Below, piece after piece: positions 41,996-51,629 of a DNA stretch of 64,000 nucleotides (position 1 is its first letter; the number at the start of each line of letters is the position of its first letter). The translations under genes and the position numbers were made by a program. This DNA comes from Sphingobium sp. AP49. Lineage in GTDB: Bacteria > Pseudomonadota > Alphaproteobacteria > Sphingomonadales > Sphingomonadaceae. The notes beneath the pieces were generated by a model. It was not told where the DNA came from and did not search any database. It worked only from the letters and a program-made list of their open reading frames with translations. The stretch is taken from contig NZ_CP124576.1 of assembly GCF_000281715.2 (NCBI RefSeq), positions 3,755,001 to 3,819,000 on the forward strand, written 5' to 3'.

Positions 41996-43234
41996 ATGCT
42001 GTTCCGCTCGGAAGTCGCCGACCAGAAACGCCTGCGATCGCTGGGCCGGACCGTCCCGCTCTACGCCTCGGAAACCCTGCCGGTCCTGACGCTCCTCCTC
42101 CTGGTGGTCGGTGCCATCGCCTTGTGGCTGGCGACCGGAAGCTATGCCCGGACCGAGATCGTGTCAGGCTGGGTCGTTCCTGCCGGCCCGACGGCCCGCA
42201 TCCTGCCGGCGCAGACGGGCGTGTTGACCAGTCTGTCGGTCCATGAGGGGCAAAGCGTGCGGCGGGGCCAACGGCTCGCTACGGTCGAAATCCAGTCCGC
42301 CAACGATGCCAGCAATGATCCAGGGGGCCAGTCACTTTCGATCATGCAGCGACAGCGCGCTCGGCTGCTGGAGCAGCAACGCTTGTCGAAGCAGGCCAGT
42401 GCACAGGACAGGCAGCGCCTGAACGGAACAGTCGCACAGATGCGCATCCGCCTTGCCGCCATGGACAAGCAGATCGCCATTCAGGGCAAGCGCGTCGGAT
42501 CGGCGCACGACAGCTTCCGCATTCTGAGCGATGCCAACCAGCGCAACTATATCTCGCGCATCGACTTTGAAGGCCAGCGGCGCCTCTATCTGGACGAACA
42601 GGCCCGGCTGCAGTCGCTGATCGCCGATCGCGCAGCGTTGCGCACCCAGTTCGAGGAAGCGCAGGTCCAGGCACTGCAACTGCCGATCGAGCTGGATCGT
42701 CGCATGGCCGAACTGGACGGCAGCGCCATGGTATTGGAACAGCAACAGATCGAAATCGAGAAGGGTCGGACCCAAGCCCTGACGGCTCCGATCAGCGGCA
42801 CCGTCGCCGCGTTGCAACCCCGCGTTGGACAGTCCGTAACTCCTCGTATCCCCGTCCTCTACATTCTGGGCGAAGCGGCCCATCTGGAGGTCGAGCTCTA
42901 TGCGCCCAGCCGCGCAATCGGCTTCGCGCATGTCGGCCAGGAAGTGCGCCTGATGTACGATGCTTTCCCCTATCAGCAGTTCGGCAGTTTCAGGGGCGTG
43001 GTCACGGCGATCGCCCGCAGCGCGCTGGCGCCCGACGAGATCGAAGGGCCGATCAAGCTGGACGAGCCAGCCTATCGCATTCGCGTTCGGCTCGACCGCC
43101 AGCGGATCGCCGCGTTCGGGGAGCAATATCCGATCCAGCCGGGAATGACCTTGCGCGCCAATGTCATCCTGGAACGACAGAGTTTCTTTGACTGGCTGCT
43201 GGAACCGATCAACGCGGTGAGGCGCCGGACATGA
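41996..43234 (+). CDS. HlyD/CvaA-type periplasmic adaptor of a peptide exporter (412 aa)
   Basis: The membrane-fusion component that links the ABC transporter to the outer-membrane channel. One membrane helix at about residues 25-48 (TLPVLTLLLLVVGAIALWLA) is followed by a lipoyl-type half-motif (GVLTSLSVHEGQSVRRGQRLATVE), a long coiled coil at about 105-250 (QRQRARLLEQQRLSKQASAQ onward) and the beta-barrel region with the second lipoyl half (APISGTVAALQPRVGQSV). Start ATG 41996. It overlaps the transporter gene by 4 nt (ATGA). Confidence 0.92.
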   Translation: MLFRSEVADQKRLRSLGRTVPLYASETLPVLTLLLLVVGAIALWLATGSYARTEIVSGWVVPAGPTARILPAQTGVLTSLSVHEGQSVRRGQRLATVEIQSANDASNDPGGQSLSIMQRQRARLLEQQRLSKQASAQDRQRLNGTVAQMRIRLAAMDKQIAIQGKRVGSAHDSFRILSDANQRNYISRIDFEGQRRLYLDEQARLQSLIADRAALRTQFEEAQVQALQLPIELDRRMAELDGSAMVLEQQQIEIEKGRTQALTAPISGTVAALQPRVGQSVTPRIPVLYILGEAAHLEVELYAPSRAIGFAHVGQEVRLMYDAFPYQQFGSFRGVVTAIARSALAPDEIEGPIKLDEPAYRIRVRLDRQRIAAFGEQYPIQPGMTLRANVILERQSFFDWLLEPINAVRRRT

Positions 43235-45429
43235 GCGCACAAGATACCGCCACGCCCCCCTTTGGCACGGGCATGAACCTGCTCAATTTCCGTAATCGCC
43301 CGATGCTCCCCCTGATCCGCCAGTCGGAAGCGGCCGAATGCGGGCTCGCTTGCCTGGCCATGATTGCCGCCTTCCACGGCCACCGCACGACGCTCAGCCA
43401 TTTGCGGCGACGCTTCCCGGTATCGCTGCGCGGCCTGACGCTGGCGCAGTTGATGGAAATGGCCGAAGCGATCGGCCTTTCGGCGCGCGCGCTGCGCGGT
43501 GAGATGGCCGAACTGCCCGACGTTCGCCTGCCCGCCATATTGCATTGGGATCTCAACCATTTCGTCGTGCTCAAGGCAATTCGGCGCGGCCTGTCGGGCG
43601 TGCGCTATATCGTCCATGATCCCGCACGCGGCGCGGTGACGCTCGACATGGCGGAAATGTCTGCCCACTGGACCGGCGTGGTGCTCGAACTCGAGCCTAC
43701 CGCGCAACTGACGAAGGTCAGTCATGGCGTGCGACTGCGCTTGTCCCGGCTGGGTATCAATCTTGTCGGGTTCAAGGGCGCCCTGGCGCAGGCCCTGCTC
43801 CTGTCGATGCTGCTCCAGCTTTTCGCCTTCCTCGCCCCCTTTTATCTGCAGCTTGCGATCGACAAGGCCGTACCGGCCTTCGACACGGCCTTTCTGGGCG
43901 CGCTCGCAGGCGGCTTTGCCGGGCTTGCCCTGCTCGGCCTGATCACACGCGCCCTGCGCGAGTTCATACTGCTCAAGCTGTCAAGTGCCGTGGGCTTCTC
44001 CATGGTCACCGACCTGTTCCGGCATTTGCTGAAACTGCCGGTCGCCTTCTTCGAGCGCCGCCATACCGGTGATGTGCTGAGCCGGTTCGATTCCACCGAA
44101 CCGATCACCGACCTGATGAGCCATGGGCTGGTGGGGAGCGTGATCGACGGCTCGATGGCGCTGTTGACCCTCGCTTTCATGTATTTTTATTCCCCGCTGC
44201 TCGCCAGCGTGGCGCTCGCGACGCTGTGCCTCTTCGCGGTGATACGCGCCATCACCCTGCGCCAGCTGCACCGCATCACGATCGATGTCATCGCCGCCAA
44301 GGCGGAGGAAAGCAGCACGATGATCGAGACGGTGCGCGGCATCGCCACCATCAAGCTGTTCGGGCGGCAGGCGGACCGGCTGCGCCTGTGGCAGAATCGC
44401 CGGGCCGACACGATCAATGCCGACATCCGCCTCAACCGCATGCAGATCGGCTTCACCCTGCTCAGCGAAGGCCTGACCCGGCTGGAGCAGATATTGTTCG
44501 TCTTCCTGGCTGTCGCCATGGTGATCCGCAACGAGTTCACCATCGGCATGGTCTTCGCCTTCCAGGCCTACAAGTCGCAATTCATGGATGCCGGGCTGCG
44601 CTTCGTGGACATGATGAGCCAGTTGAAACTGCTCGACAGCCATGTCGATCGTATCGCCGACATTGCGCTGGAAGCGCCGGAACCGGCGCGCGGGATGACG
44701 GCGCGCACGGGCAAGCCGCCCTTTCGCGGCCGGATCGTCCTGGAGGGGCTACGCTTCGCCTATGGCCATGATGATCCCGAAGTGCTGCGGGGCGTCGACC
44801 TCGTCATCGAACCGGGCGAATCCCTTGCCATCACCGGCGCATCGGGCAGTGGGAAGTCGACCCTCGCCAAGCTGCTCCTGGGCTTTTATCCCCCATCAGC
44901 AGGCCGCATCCTGATCGACGGCGAACCGATGACGCAACTGGGCATCGACAATTTCCGTCGGCATGTCGGCGCGGTGCTGCAGGACGATGTGCTCTATGCC
45001 GGCAGCATCGCGGAAAATATCGCCTTCTTCGATCCGCAGCCAGACCTCAACCTCGTCCTCTATTGTGCCCAGCTCGCCTGTGTCCACGATGATATCGCCG
45101 CCTTGCCGATGGGCTATGACAGCCTGGTCGGCGACATGGGGTCTTCGCTGTCGGGTGGACAGAAGCAGCGCATCTTCCTGGCGCGCGCCTTGTATCAGCG
45201 TCCCCGCATCCTGCTGCTCGACGAAGGCACGGCCAATCTCGACGCCCTTTGCGAAGCGGCGGTCAACCGCAACCTGGCCGACCTGCTGATCACCCGCATC
45301 ATGATCGCGCACCGGCCCGAAACCATTCGCAGCGCGCGCCGCGTCGTGCATATGACGGATGGACGGATTATCGATCCTGCCGCGGCAAACGATCGGCCAC
45401 GCCATGGAAATGAAGGACCGGGCGAGTAA
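43231..45429 (+). CDS. Peptidase-containing ABC transporter (C39 peptidase, CvaB-like, 732 aa)
   Basis: Cuts the double-glycine leader and pumps the core peptide out. The C39 domain at about residues 25-150 has the complete triad: C37 (SEAAECGLACLAMIA), H110 (WDLNHFVVLKA) and D130 (VHDPARG). Six membrane helices lie at about 180-440. The nucleotide-binding domain has Walker A GASGSGKST near 537, signature LSGGQKQR near 640 and Walker B ILLLDEGTANLDA. It overlaps the adaptor by 4 nt and the TolC-like gene by one base (TAATG). The active peptidase predicts a matching substrate nearby, found at 41771. Confidence 0.94.
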   Translation: MSAQDTATPPFGTGMNLLNFRNRPMLPLIRQSEAAECGLACLAMIAAFHGHRTTLSHLRRRFPVSLRGLTLAQLMEMAEAIGLSARALRGEMAELPDVRLPAILHWDLNHFVVLKAIRRGLSGVRYIVHDPARGAVTLDMAEMSAHWTGVVLELEPTAQLTKVSHGVRLRLSRLGINLVGFKGALAQALLLSMLLQLFAFLAPFYLQLAIDKAVPAFDTAFLGALAGGFAGLALLGLITRALREFILLKLSSAVGFSMVTDLFRHLLKLPVAFFERRHTGDVLSRFDSTEPITDLMSHGLVGSVIDGSMALLTLAFMYFYSPLLASVALATLCLFAVIRAITLRQLHRITIDVIAAKAEESSTMIETVRGIATIKLFGRQADRLRLWQNRRADTINADIRLNRMQIGFTLLSEGLTRLEQILFVFLAVAMVIRNEFTIGMVFAFQAYKSQFMDAGLRFVDMMSQLKLLDSHVDRIADIALEAPEPARGMTARTGKPPFRGRIVLEGLRFAYGHDDPEVLRGVDLVIEPGESLAITGASGSGKSTLAKLLLGFYPPSAGRILIDGEPMTQLGIDNFRRHVGAVLQDDVLYAGSIAENIAFFDPQPDLNLVLYCAQLACVHDDIAALPMGYDSLVGDMGSSLSGGQKQRIFLARALYQRPRILLLDEGTANLDALCEAAVNRNLADLLITRIMIAHRPETIRSARRVVHMTDGRIIDPAAANDRPRHGNEGPGE

Positions 45430-46832
45430 TGCTCCCGGGTTCGACCAGGGTGGCGACGCTGCCTGCGGCGATCCTCGCCATCGCATCGCCCGCAGTCGCG
45501 CAGCCATCCTCTGCAAACCCGCCGATGCTGGCGGCGCAGCGACTCCCCCTGACCTATGCCGACATGCAGCCGTCTGATGGCGCGGCGCCACCGACTGACC
45601 TGGCGCGCTGGTGGCAGCGCTTCGACGATCCGGCCGTCACCGCTTTGGCCGAACAGGTCATCATCGCCAACCAGGACATTGCGCAGGCCGCCGCCCGGTT
45701 GACCCAGGCCCGCGCCCGCAGCCGGGGCGCTGCCGCAGCCCGGCTGCCGACGCTGGGCGTCACGCTCGACGCATCGCGCGCGGTCGCTCGCCCCAATGGT
45801 CTGACGGGTTCGCCTAACAGCTTTGTCGGCGCGGTCGCATTGGGCTGGGATCCCGACCTGTTCGGCGGCCTGGCGGACGGCGCCCGCGGGGCCAGGGCCG
45901 ACCTGGCGGCGGCGGGCTATGATCTGGCGTCGGTCCAGCGCGCCGTCGTGGCGGAGGCGATCAATGCCCTCATCAGCTATCGCGGCCTGCAACAGCGCAT
46001 CACCAATGTCCGCAAGGCGCTCGCCACTCAGAGGGAGATATTGGCGGTCATCGAACATCGCCAGCGCAGCGGCATCGCCACCGCCGTCGATGTCGAACAG
46101 GCGCGGTTGCAATTGCTTCAGGTCGAGGCGCTGGTGCCCCAACTGGAAAATGCCCGGGACCAGAATGCCAATCGGATTGCCATGCTGACCAATGAAGCGC
46201 CTGGCCTGCACCCGACATGGCTCGACGCCCGGGTGGCCATCCCGACTGCACCCGGGGCATCGCTGGGCGTACCCGCCGACCTTCTGCGCCGTCGGCCCGA
46301 CGTTATGGCGGCGGAACAACGCCTGCTGGCGGCTGGTGCCGGCATCGGCGTCGCCCGCGCAACATTGCTGCCCAGCCTGTCGCTTGGCGGCCTGCTGACC
46401 GGGGGGGCGACATCGCTGGCCAGCATCGCCGATGGCCTGATCGCATCGGTGATCGGTCGGATCAGCCAGACCCTGTTCGATGGCGGCCGCAACCGGGCCA
46501 TCCTCGCGGAGCGCAAGGGCGCCACCCAAGAGGCGCTTGCCGCCTATCGTACCGCGATCCTAACGGCGGTGGAGGATGTCGAAAATGCCCGCGCGGCCTT
46601 GCGGGCCAGCCAGGGGCGGGTCCGCATCGGCGAGGAGGCAGAGCGGGTCGCACAGAATAATGCGCGGCTGACCCGTGGCCAATATGATATCGGCCTGGTC
46701 GACTTCTTCATCCTGCTGGACGCGGAACAGCAATTGCTCGACCAGCGCGACGATCTTGCCGTTGCCCGCGTCGATCAGGCAACGGCAACGCTGCAACTGG
46801 CCGTCGCGCTGGGTGGCGGCTGGGCCGGCTAA
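45429..46832 (+). CDS. TolC/NodT-family outer-membrane efflux channel (467 aa)
   Basis: Completes the type I exporter. An N-terminal export signal (VATLPAAILAIASPAVAQ) lies before residue 27. The two-fold alpha-barrel pattern follows, with RWWQRFDDPAVTALAEQVIIANQDIAQAAARL at the start, ALGWDPDLFGGLADGARGARADL, and the second-half repeats VPADLLRRRPDVMAAEQRLLAAGA and YDIGLVDFFILLDAEQQLLDQRD. NodT-group members are often lipoproteins, but no lipobox Cys is seen here. The start codon shares one base with the transporter stop. Confidence 0.92.
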   Translation: MLPGSTRVATLPAAILAIASPAVAQPSSANPPMLAAQRLPLTYADMQPSDGAAPPTDLARWWQRFDDPAVTALAEQVIIANQDIAQAAARLTQARARSRGAAAARLPTLGVTLDASRAVARPNGLTGSPNSFVGAVALGWDPDLFGGLADGARGARADLAAAGYDLASVQRAVVAEAINALISYRGLQQRITNVRKALATQREILAVIEHRQRSGIATAVDVEQARLQLLQVEALVPQLENARDQNANRIAMLTNEAPGLHPTWLDARVAIPTAPGASLGVPADLLRRRPDVMAAEQRLLAAGAGIGVARATLLPSLSLGGLLTGGATSLASIADGLIASVIGRISQTLFDGGRNRAILAERKGATQEALAAYRTAILTAVEDVENARAALRASQGRVRIGEEAERVAQNNARLTRGQYDIGLVDFFILLDAEQQLLDQRDDLAVARVDQATATLQLAVALGGGWAG

Positions 46833-46882
46833 AACCCCACCCTTCCCCTGGACGACGAACCGCCTCGGCGCGAAAAAGGGAA

Positions 46883-46913
46883 AAAGGCGAGCACCCGTGG
46901 GGCGCCCGCCTTT
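46883..46913. terminator. Bidirectional terminator between the export operon and a TonB receptor
   Basis: AAAGGCG-A-GC-A-CCC pairs with GGG-C-GC-C-CGCCTTT (two internal mismatches, short GT loop). The stem is A-rich on the left and T-rich on the right, so it can stop both the plus-strand operon ending at 46832 and the minus-strand receptor gene ending at 46936. Confidence 0.65.
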
Positions 46914-46935
46914 CCTGCCAACAATCCGGACGGGA

Positions 46936-49629
46936 TCAGAAGCGGACCTTCGCCCCCATCGTCATGTAGCGGCCGATCGTGTCGTAATGGATCGCGCCAT
47001 AGGTGGTCAGCGGCGGATCGCGATCGAACAGGTTGTTGACGTTGGCGAACAGGGTGAACTTGTCGATATTCACCTGAGCGCCAAGGTCGACATAGACGCG
47101 CGCGGCGATGTCGTTGTTGGCGATGTCCAGCGCGTGGTTGAACTTGCCGCCGCCGACATAGCGGACGCGGGCGTCGACCGAGACGTCCTGGCTGCTGTAG
47201 TTGATCGACCCGGTGGCGCGCCAGTGCGGCGTGCCGAAGCTGACATTGTCGCCCACGTCACCGGCGCGGTCGACGCTGGTCATGCCGTCGTTGATCAGCA
47301 CCTTGTCGACATAGGTGGCGAGGCCCCGGAAACGCATCGTGCCGCCCAGGCCGCCGCTCACCTTGCTCAGCGGCAGGGTGTAGCTGGCCTCGATATCCAC
47401 GCCGGCGGTCTTGTATTCGGCCAGGTTGATATAGGTGGTATAGATGGTGGTCGGCGCACCCGCACTATCACGCACGATCTGGCTGCAGAGGTCGGTATTG
47501 CCGTTGGCGCAACCGCTGATGACGTCCTGAGCGCCCAGCGAGGTGATCGCGTCCTTGAGCTTGATGTTGTAATAGTCGACCGACAGGTTGAAGCCCGGCA
47601 GGAAGGTCGGCGTGAAAACCGCGCCGGCGGTCAGCGTGCTGCCGATTTCGGGCTTCAGGTTCGCATTGCCGCCGCCATAGCGCGTGATCGAATAGGTGCT
47701 GCCATTTTCCGCGACCGTGGTGAAGCTGGTCGTGGTGGTGGTGTAGAGTTCCGCCAGGCTGCCCGAGCGGATGTCACGCGAACGCGACACGCGCAGCAGC
47801 AGATTGTCGAAGATGCGGTCGGTCACACCCAGCTTCCACGACCAGATGCCACCGCTGGTGCTGTAGCGGCTGTAGCGGGCCGCGCCGTTGACATCGAGCT
47901 TGCTGAACGGCTGGTCGAGCAGCGGGATGGCGACTTCGCCGAACGCTTCCTGGACGTTGAACCCGCCGTCGAGCGGCGAGAAGTTGAAGCGGCTGAAGCC
48001 CTTGGCCGCCGAGGTGGCGTCGAGGCTGTTGGTGACCTGTTCTTCCCAGCGGGCTTCCGCACCGAAGGCGACCGAAACCGGGCCGGCCCAGGTGGAGAAG
48101 GGATCGCCGCGCAGGCTGGCGCCGGCGCTGTCGAGCTTGGTCGTGTAGACGACGCGGGCGACATTGCCGAACACATAGTCGATCGCGGCCTGGCTGGCAG
48201 TGCCGGTGCCCAGGATGTTGAGCGGCGAACAGCCGGAATTGGCGTTGGTCAGAGTGACGCGGCAGACGATGTTGCCGCTCGAATCCGTCACCGCGTCGAG
48301 CGCGTTGGTCAGGTTCGTGCCGGTGATCTGGTTGTCATAGCTCTGCATGTTGCGGTTTTCGCCATGGCTGTAATAAGCCGAATAGCGCCACTTGCCGTCC
48401 GCGAAGCTGCCGTCGACGCCGATCGCGCCTTCCACATTCTGGCGATAATAGCCGAAGGTGCGATAGCCATAATCCTCGAACACGCGGCCGACCTTCACGC
48501 TGGTCTCGCCGGCGGCGGCGAGCTGGCTCTGGATCGTATCCGACAGATAGGGATTGGTCGCCGACAGCGTGTAGGTGCCGCTTTCCGCATAGAAGGGATA
48601 TTTGGCCCAGATGCGGCTGTAGCTGCCGTCCGCCCAGAAGGTGGCGTCGCCCACTTCAAAGCTGGCGCGGGCATAGCTGTTGACGCGCTGATAGGGGTTG
48701 GTCAGCGCATATTCGTCGTTGGTGGCCACGCCTTCGCCGCCGACCATGGTCGTGCCGCTGATCTGGCTGCCATATTGGAAGGCCCGCAGCGTGCCGTCGC
48801 TGTTGAAGGTCTGGCCCTTGAGCGAACCCGCGTTGATAAGGCCACCCAGGCTGGTGTTGGACGCGTTGACGTCGCGCACCAGGATATAGTCATGATCGCC
48901 CGTGGTCGGCGAGAAGAGGTTGGCGCTGCCGACATTCTTGCGCGAGTTGCGGTCGAGAATGCCCTCGTCATTCTGATATTCGGCGCCGATCATGAAGTGG
49001 CCGCGGCCATCGGCGAAATGGGTGCCGAAAGTGCCGTCGAAGCTGTAGCGATAGCCGTCGCCGCGCGACGACACGCCATTCTGCGCGCCGATGGTCAGGC
49101 CTTCCAGATCATCGTCGAGCATGATGTTGACGACGCCGCCGATCGCGCCCGAGCCCCAGGCTGCGCTCGCGCCGCCGGTGACGATCTCGACCCGCTTCAC
49201 CAGGCCCTGCGGCACGGTGTTGAGGTCCGACGAGCCGGTGAAGCGGCGGTTGTTGAGCAGGGTCAGGGTGCGGGTGACGCCCAGGCCGCGAAGGTCCATC
49301 GCCGACGAGGAGGAGTTGGTGTTGGCGACGGTGCTGGCCGGCGACTGGGTCGCACGGAACTGCGGCAGATCGTTCAGCACCTGTGCGATGCTGGGGCGGG
49401 CGCCCTGGCGCAGTTCGCTTTCGCCCACGACGGTGGTCGGGGTCGGCGCGTCGAAGCCCTTGCGGTCGATGCGCGAACCGGTGACGACGATCGAACCGGC
49501 GTCATCGTCGGCGGCAGGCGTGCTGTCCTGTGCCATGGCGAGCTGCGCCGTGGCGAGCGACAGGACCAGGGCGGCCCCGGCGCTGCCCGCCATCAGCAGG
49601 CGGCGAAATCCAGTGTCTTCAATACGCAT
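46936..49629 (-). CDS. TonB-dependent receptor, peptide-type (897 aa)
   Basis: The signal peptide (MRIEDTGFRRLLMAGSAG...LAMAQ) is followed by a TonB-box region (DDAGSIVVTGSRIDRKGFDAP), a plug with GLVKRVEIVTGGASAAWGSGAIGGVVN, and a large beta-barrel ending in MTMGAKVRF. The phrase VVTGSRI...TVPQGLVKRVEI is typical of the Xanthomonas/Sphingomonas receptors found beside peptidases. I chose the ATG at 49629 with AGGGGA 9 nt upstream, rather than the TTG at 49635. It is followed on the same strand by nothing but the terminator. The upstream neighbour is a serine hydrolase gene 72 nt away on the same strand, probably its functional partner. Confidence 0.92.
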   Translation of the reverse strand: MRIEDTGFRRLLMAGSAGAALVLSLATAQLAMAQDSTPAADDDAGSIVVTGSRIDRKGFDAPTPTTVVGESELRQGARPSIAQVLNDLPQFRATQSPASTVANTNSSSSAMDLRGLGVTRTLTLLNNRRFTGSSDLNTVPQGLVKRVEIVTGGASAAWGSGAIGGVVNIMLDDDLEGLTIGAQNGVSSRGDGYRYSFDGTFGTHFADGRGHFMIGAEYQNDEGILDRNSRKNVGSANLFSPTTGDHDYILVRDVNASNTSLGGLINAGSLKGQTFNSDGTLRAFQYGSQISGTTMVGGEGVATNDEYALTNPYQRVNSYARASFEVGDATFWADGSYSRIWAKYPFYAESGTYTLSATNPYLSDTIQSQLAAAGETSVKVGRVFEDYGYRTFGYYRQNVEGAIGVDGSFADGKWRYSAYYSHGENRNMQSYDNQITGTNLTNALDAVTDSSGNIVCRVTLTNANSGCSPLNILGTGTASQAAIDYVFGNVARVVYTTKLDSAGASLRGDPFSTWAGPVSVAFGAEARWEEQVTNSLDATSAAKGFSRFNFSPLDGGFNVQEAFGEVAIPLLDQPFSKLDVNGAARYSRYSTSGGIWSWKLGVTDRIFDNLLLRVSRSRDIRSGSLAELYTTTTTSFTTVAENGSTYSITRYGGGNANLKPEIGSTLTAGAVFTPTFLPGFNLSVDYYNIKLKDAITSLGAQDVISGCANGNTDLCSQIVRDSAGAPTTIYTTYINLAEYKTAGVDIEASYTLPLSKVSGGLGGTMRFRGLATYVDKVLINDGMTSVDRAGDVGDNVSFGTPHWRATGSINYSSQDVSVDARVRYVGGGKFNHALDIANNDIAARVYVDLGAQVNIDKFTLFANVNNLFDRDPPLTTYGAIHYDTIGRYMTMGAKVRF

Positions 49630-49701
49630 TTCCAATAGTCCCCTTTTGCTCTTGCTTTGTTGTGGCCGCGACCCGAGCGGCTCTTGTGTGATGGCTGAAA
49701 A

Positions 49702-51336
49702 TCAGTCGGCGACGCGGCGGAAGGCGACGTCGTAGGCACGCCCTTCGCCAAAGCGCAGCGCGGTGACCGCGCCCGATGCGTCGCGTTCGAACTTGACGGT
49801 GATGCGGCCGGCACCCGGCGCGGCCTCGCCGGTGAAGACGTCGGCATAGGCGGGGCTGAGCGGCGTGTTGTACCAGCGCGGGCCGCTATAGGTCAGCGTG
49901 TCGCCCTGCTGTTTGAAGCTGAGGCAGGCGAAGGTGTCGACGCCGCAGAAGCGGCCGACATAGGGCTTGGCATCGAAGGCGGTGACGGCATCGACCTTGC
50001 GATAGGCGATCTTCTCGCCCTCGCGATGTTCCAGCGTCAGGCCGGTCTTGCCGAAGGCGAAGATATCCTCGCGCTGCGCCCAGCGGCCCGGACCCACCGG
50101 CGTCAGTACCCGGCCGTCGGCGCGCAGATTGCCCTTGTCGTCGCTGTCGAAGCGGACCGGGAAGCCGGTCATGCCATCGGCATAGGTGCCCGAGGGCAGT
50201 GGCCCCTTGGGTGTATAGGCCTTGGCCTTGTAGGCGGGCAGGAAGATGTCGGCGACATCGCGGCCCAGCACCGGCGTATCGGCATTGCCGCTATTGCAGA
50301 GCAGCGATACGGCCAGCTTCTGCTGCGGATAGCGAGCCATCCAGGCGCGGTATCCGCCGGTCGAACCGCTATGGCTGACTTCCTGCTGGCCATGATGGTC
50401 GAGATTCACCAGCGCCAGCGCATAGGCGATCGGCGTGCCGTCATTGAGCTTGGTCGGCGTCTGCATCTGCGCGGTGAAGCCGGCGCCGAACATGTCGGCG
50501 TCGAGCGCCGCCTGCCACTTCACCAGATCGCCGACCGTGGTGAGCAGGCCGCCATTGCCATAGGCGTCCTCGATCACCTGGTCGTTGCGATAGACGCCAT
50601 CGTCAAATTCATAGGCGCCGGTGCGGCCCGGCACGACATCGCCATGATCGTCGCGCCAGCGGGTGTGGGTCATGCCCAGCGGCTTGAAGATATGATCCTG
50701 GGTGAAGTCGGCGAGCGATTGGCCGCTGACCCGCGCGACGATGATGGCGAGCAGGTTGTAGTTGCTGTTGCTGTAGAGATAATGGCTGCCGGGCGCGAAG
50801 TTCAGTTCCTTCTGGCGCGTGAGGATGTTCAGCATGTCCTGATTGTCGGCGGTGCGGCTGTTGCGCGGCCAGCCCTCGATCGCGGCGACCGAGCCCCAGT
50901 CGCGCAGGCCGCTGGTGTGGTGCAGCAGGTGGCGGATCGTGACCGGGGTGCCGTAATCGGGCATTTCCGGCACGACCTTGCGGATATCGTCGTCCAGCGA
51001 CAGCTTGCCATCATGCGCCAGCATCAGCGTGGCAGCCGCAGTGAACTGCTTGGAGTCGGACCCTGCCTCGAAGATGCTGTCGGGGGTAAGCGGCACGCCC
51101 AGCTCCAGGCTGGCCATGCCATAGGCGCGGGTGGCGATCGCCTGGCCATTGCGCGAGACGGCGACGGCGCAGCCGGGGGCGGTCTGGCTGTTCCAGCGTG
51201 CGAACAGCGCGTCGAGGCGGGCAAGCGATGCGGCGTCAGCCGGGGCCGGGCTGGCCGGTTGCGCCATGGCGGCGGCGGGCAGTGCCGCAGCCATGCAGAT
51301 GAGCGCCCCCGCAAGCGAGGACCGAACGGTCGTCAT
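49702..51336 (-). CDS. Beta-lactamase-family serine hydrolase, secreted (544 aa)
   Basis: The signal peptide ends near residue 25 (AAAMAQPAS). Catalytic motifs: S-D-S-K in EAGSDSKQFTAAATL near 95, Y-S-N in HYLYSNSNYNLLAI near 190, and H-S-G in QEVSHSGSTGGYRAW near 320. A beta-rich C-terminal domain follows (about 380-544). It is probably a periplasmic D-aminopeptidase or esterase. It precedes a TonB receptor on the same strand and is divergent from a two-component system across a 293-nt gap, so it is likely controlled by that system. Confidence 0.88.
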   Translation of the reverse strand: MTTVRSSLAGALICMAAALPAAAMAQPASPAPADAASLARLDALFARWNSQTAPGCAVAVSRNGQAIATRAYGMASLELGVPLTPDSIFEAGSDSKQFTAAATLMLAHDGKLSLDDDIRKVVPEMPDYGTPVTIRHLLHHTSGLRDWGSVAAIEGWPRNSRTADNQDMLNILTRQKELNFAPGSHYLYSNSNYNLLAIIVARVSGQSLADFTQDHIFKPLGMTHTRWRDDHGDVVPGRTGAYEFDDGVYRNDQVIEDAYGNGGLLTTVGDLVKWQAALDADMFGAGFTAQMQTPTKLNDGTPIAYALALVNLDHHGQQEVSHSGSTGGYRAWMARYPQQKLAVSLLCNSGNADTPVLGRDVADIFLPAYKAKAYTPKGPLPSGTYADGMTGFPVRFDSDDKGNLRADGRVLTPVGPGRWAQREDIFAFGKTGLTLEHREGEKIAYRKVDAVTAFDAKPYVGRFCGVDTFACLSFKQQGDTLTYSGPRWYNTPLSPAYADVFTGEAAPGAGRITVKFERDASGAVTALRFGEGRAYDVAFRRVAD

Positions 51337-51629
51337 ATCTATTTCCCCTTTTTGCGCCCGAAAGGTGCGCCCGAAGCGCTCTTGCCGCGCTGCGATCTGT
51401 TTTTTTCCGGCGGCGCGTACGGCGGAAAATCCGTCGTCGTCCGTCTTTCCTGGCGAGTCCTAACCGGAGTCGCTGTCACGAACCTGACACAGAGAGGGGT
51501 GAGGCGGCCGATCTTGCAATCAACAGCAAGACAAGGGCTTTTTATTTGATATTTGCATTCCAGCTGCGGATGCGTATCGCAATTTAATGTCGATCGAGGG
51601 TGCCTGCCGGGATCGGTGGGAGTGCTGTA
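51337..51629. other. Divergent intergenic region between the serine hydrolase and the two-component system
   Basis: No gene is seen. The decamer TGCGCCCGAA is directly repeated at about 51353 and 51366. An AT-rich stretch at about 51537-51560 (CTTTTTATTTGATATTTGCA) probably holds promoter elements, and an AATTTAATG segment lies at about 51581-51589. No clear palindrome was found. Confidence 0.4.

Noticed and set aside
46675..49638. 987-codon open frame on the plus strand
   Set aside because: It is antisense to the TonB receptor at 46936-49629. Its product is an Ala/Val/Asp-rich mirror composition without any fold motif; the receptor frame has signal, plug and barrel.
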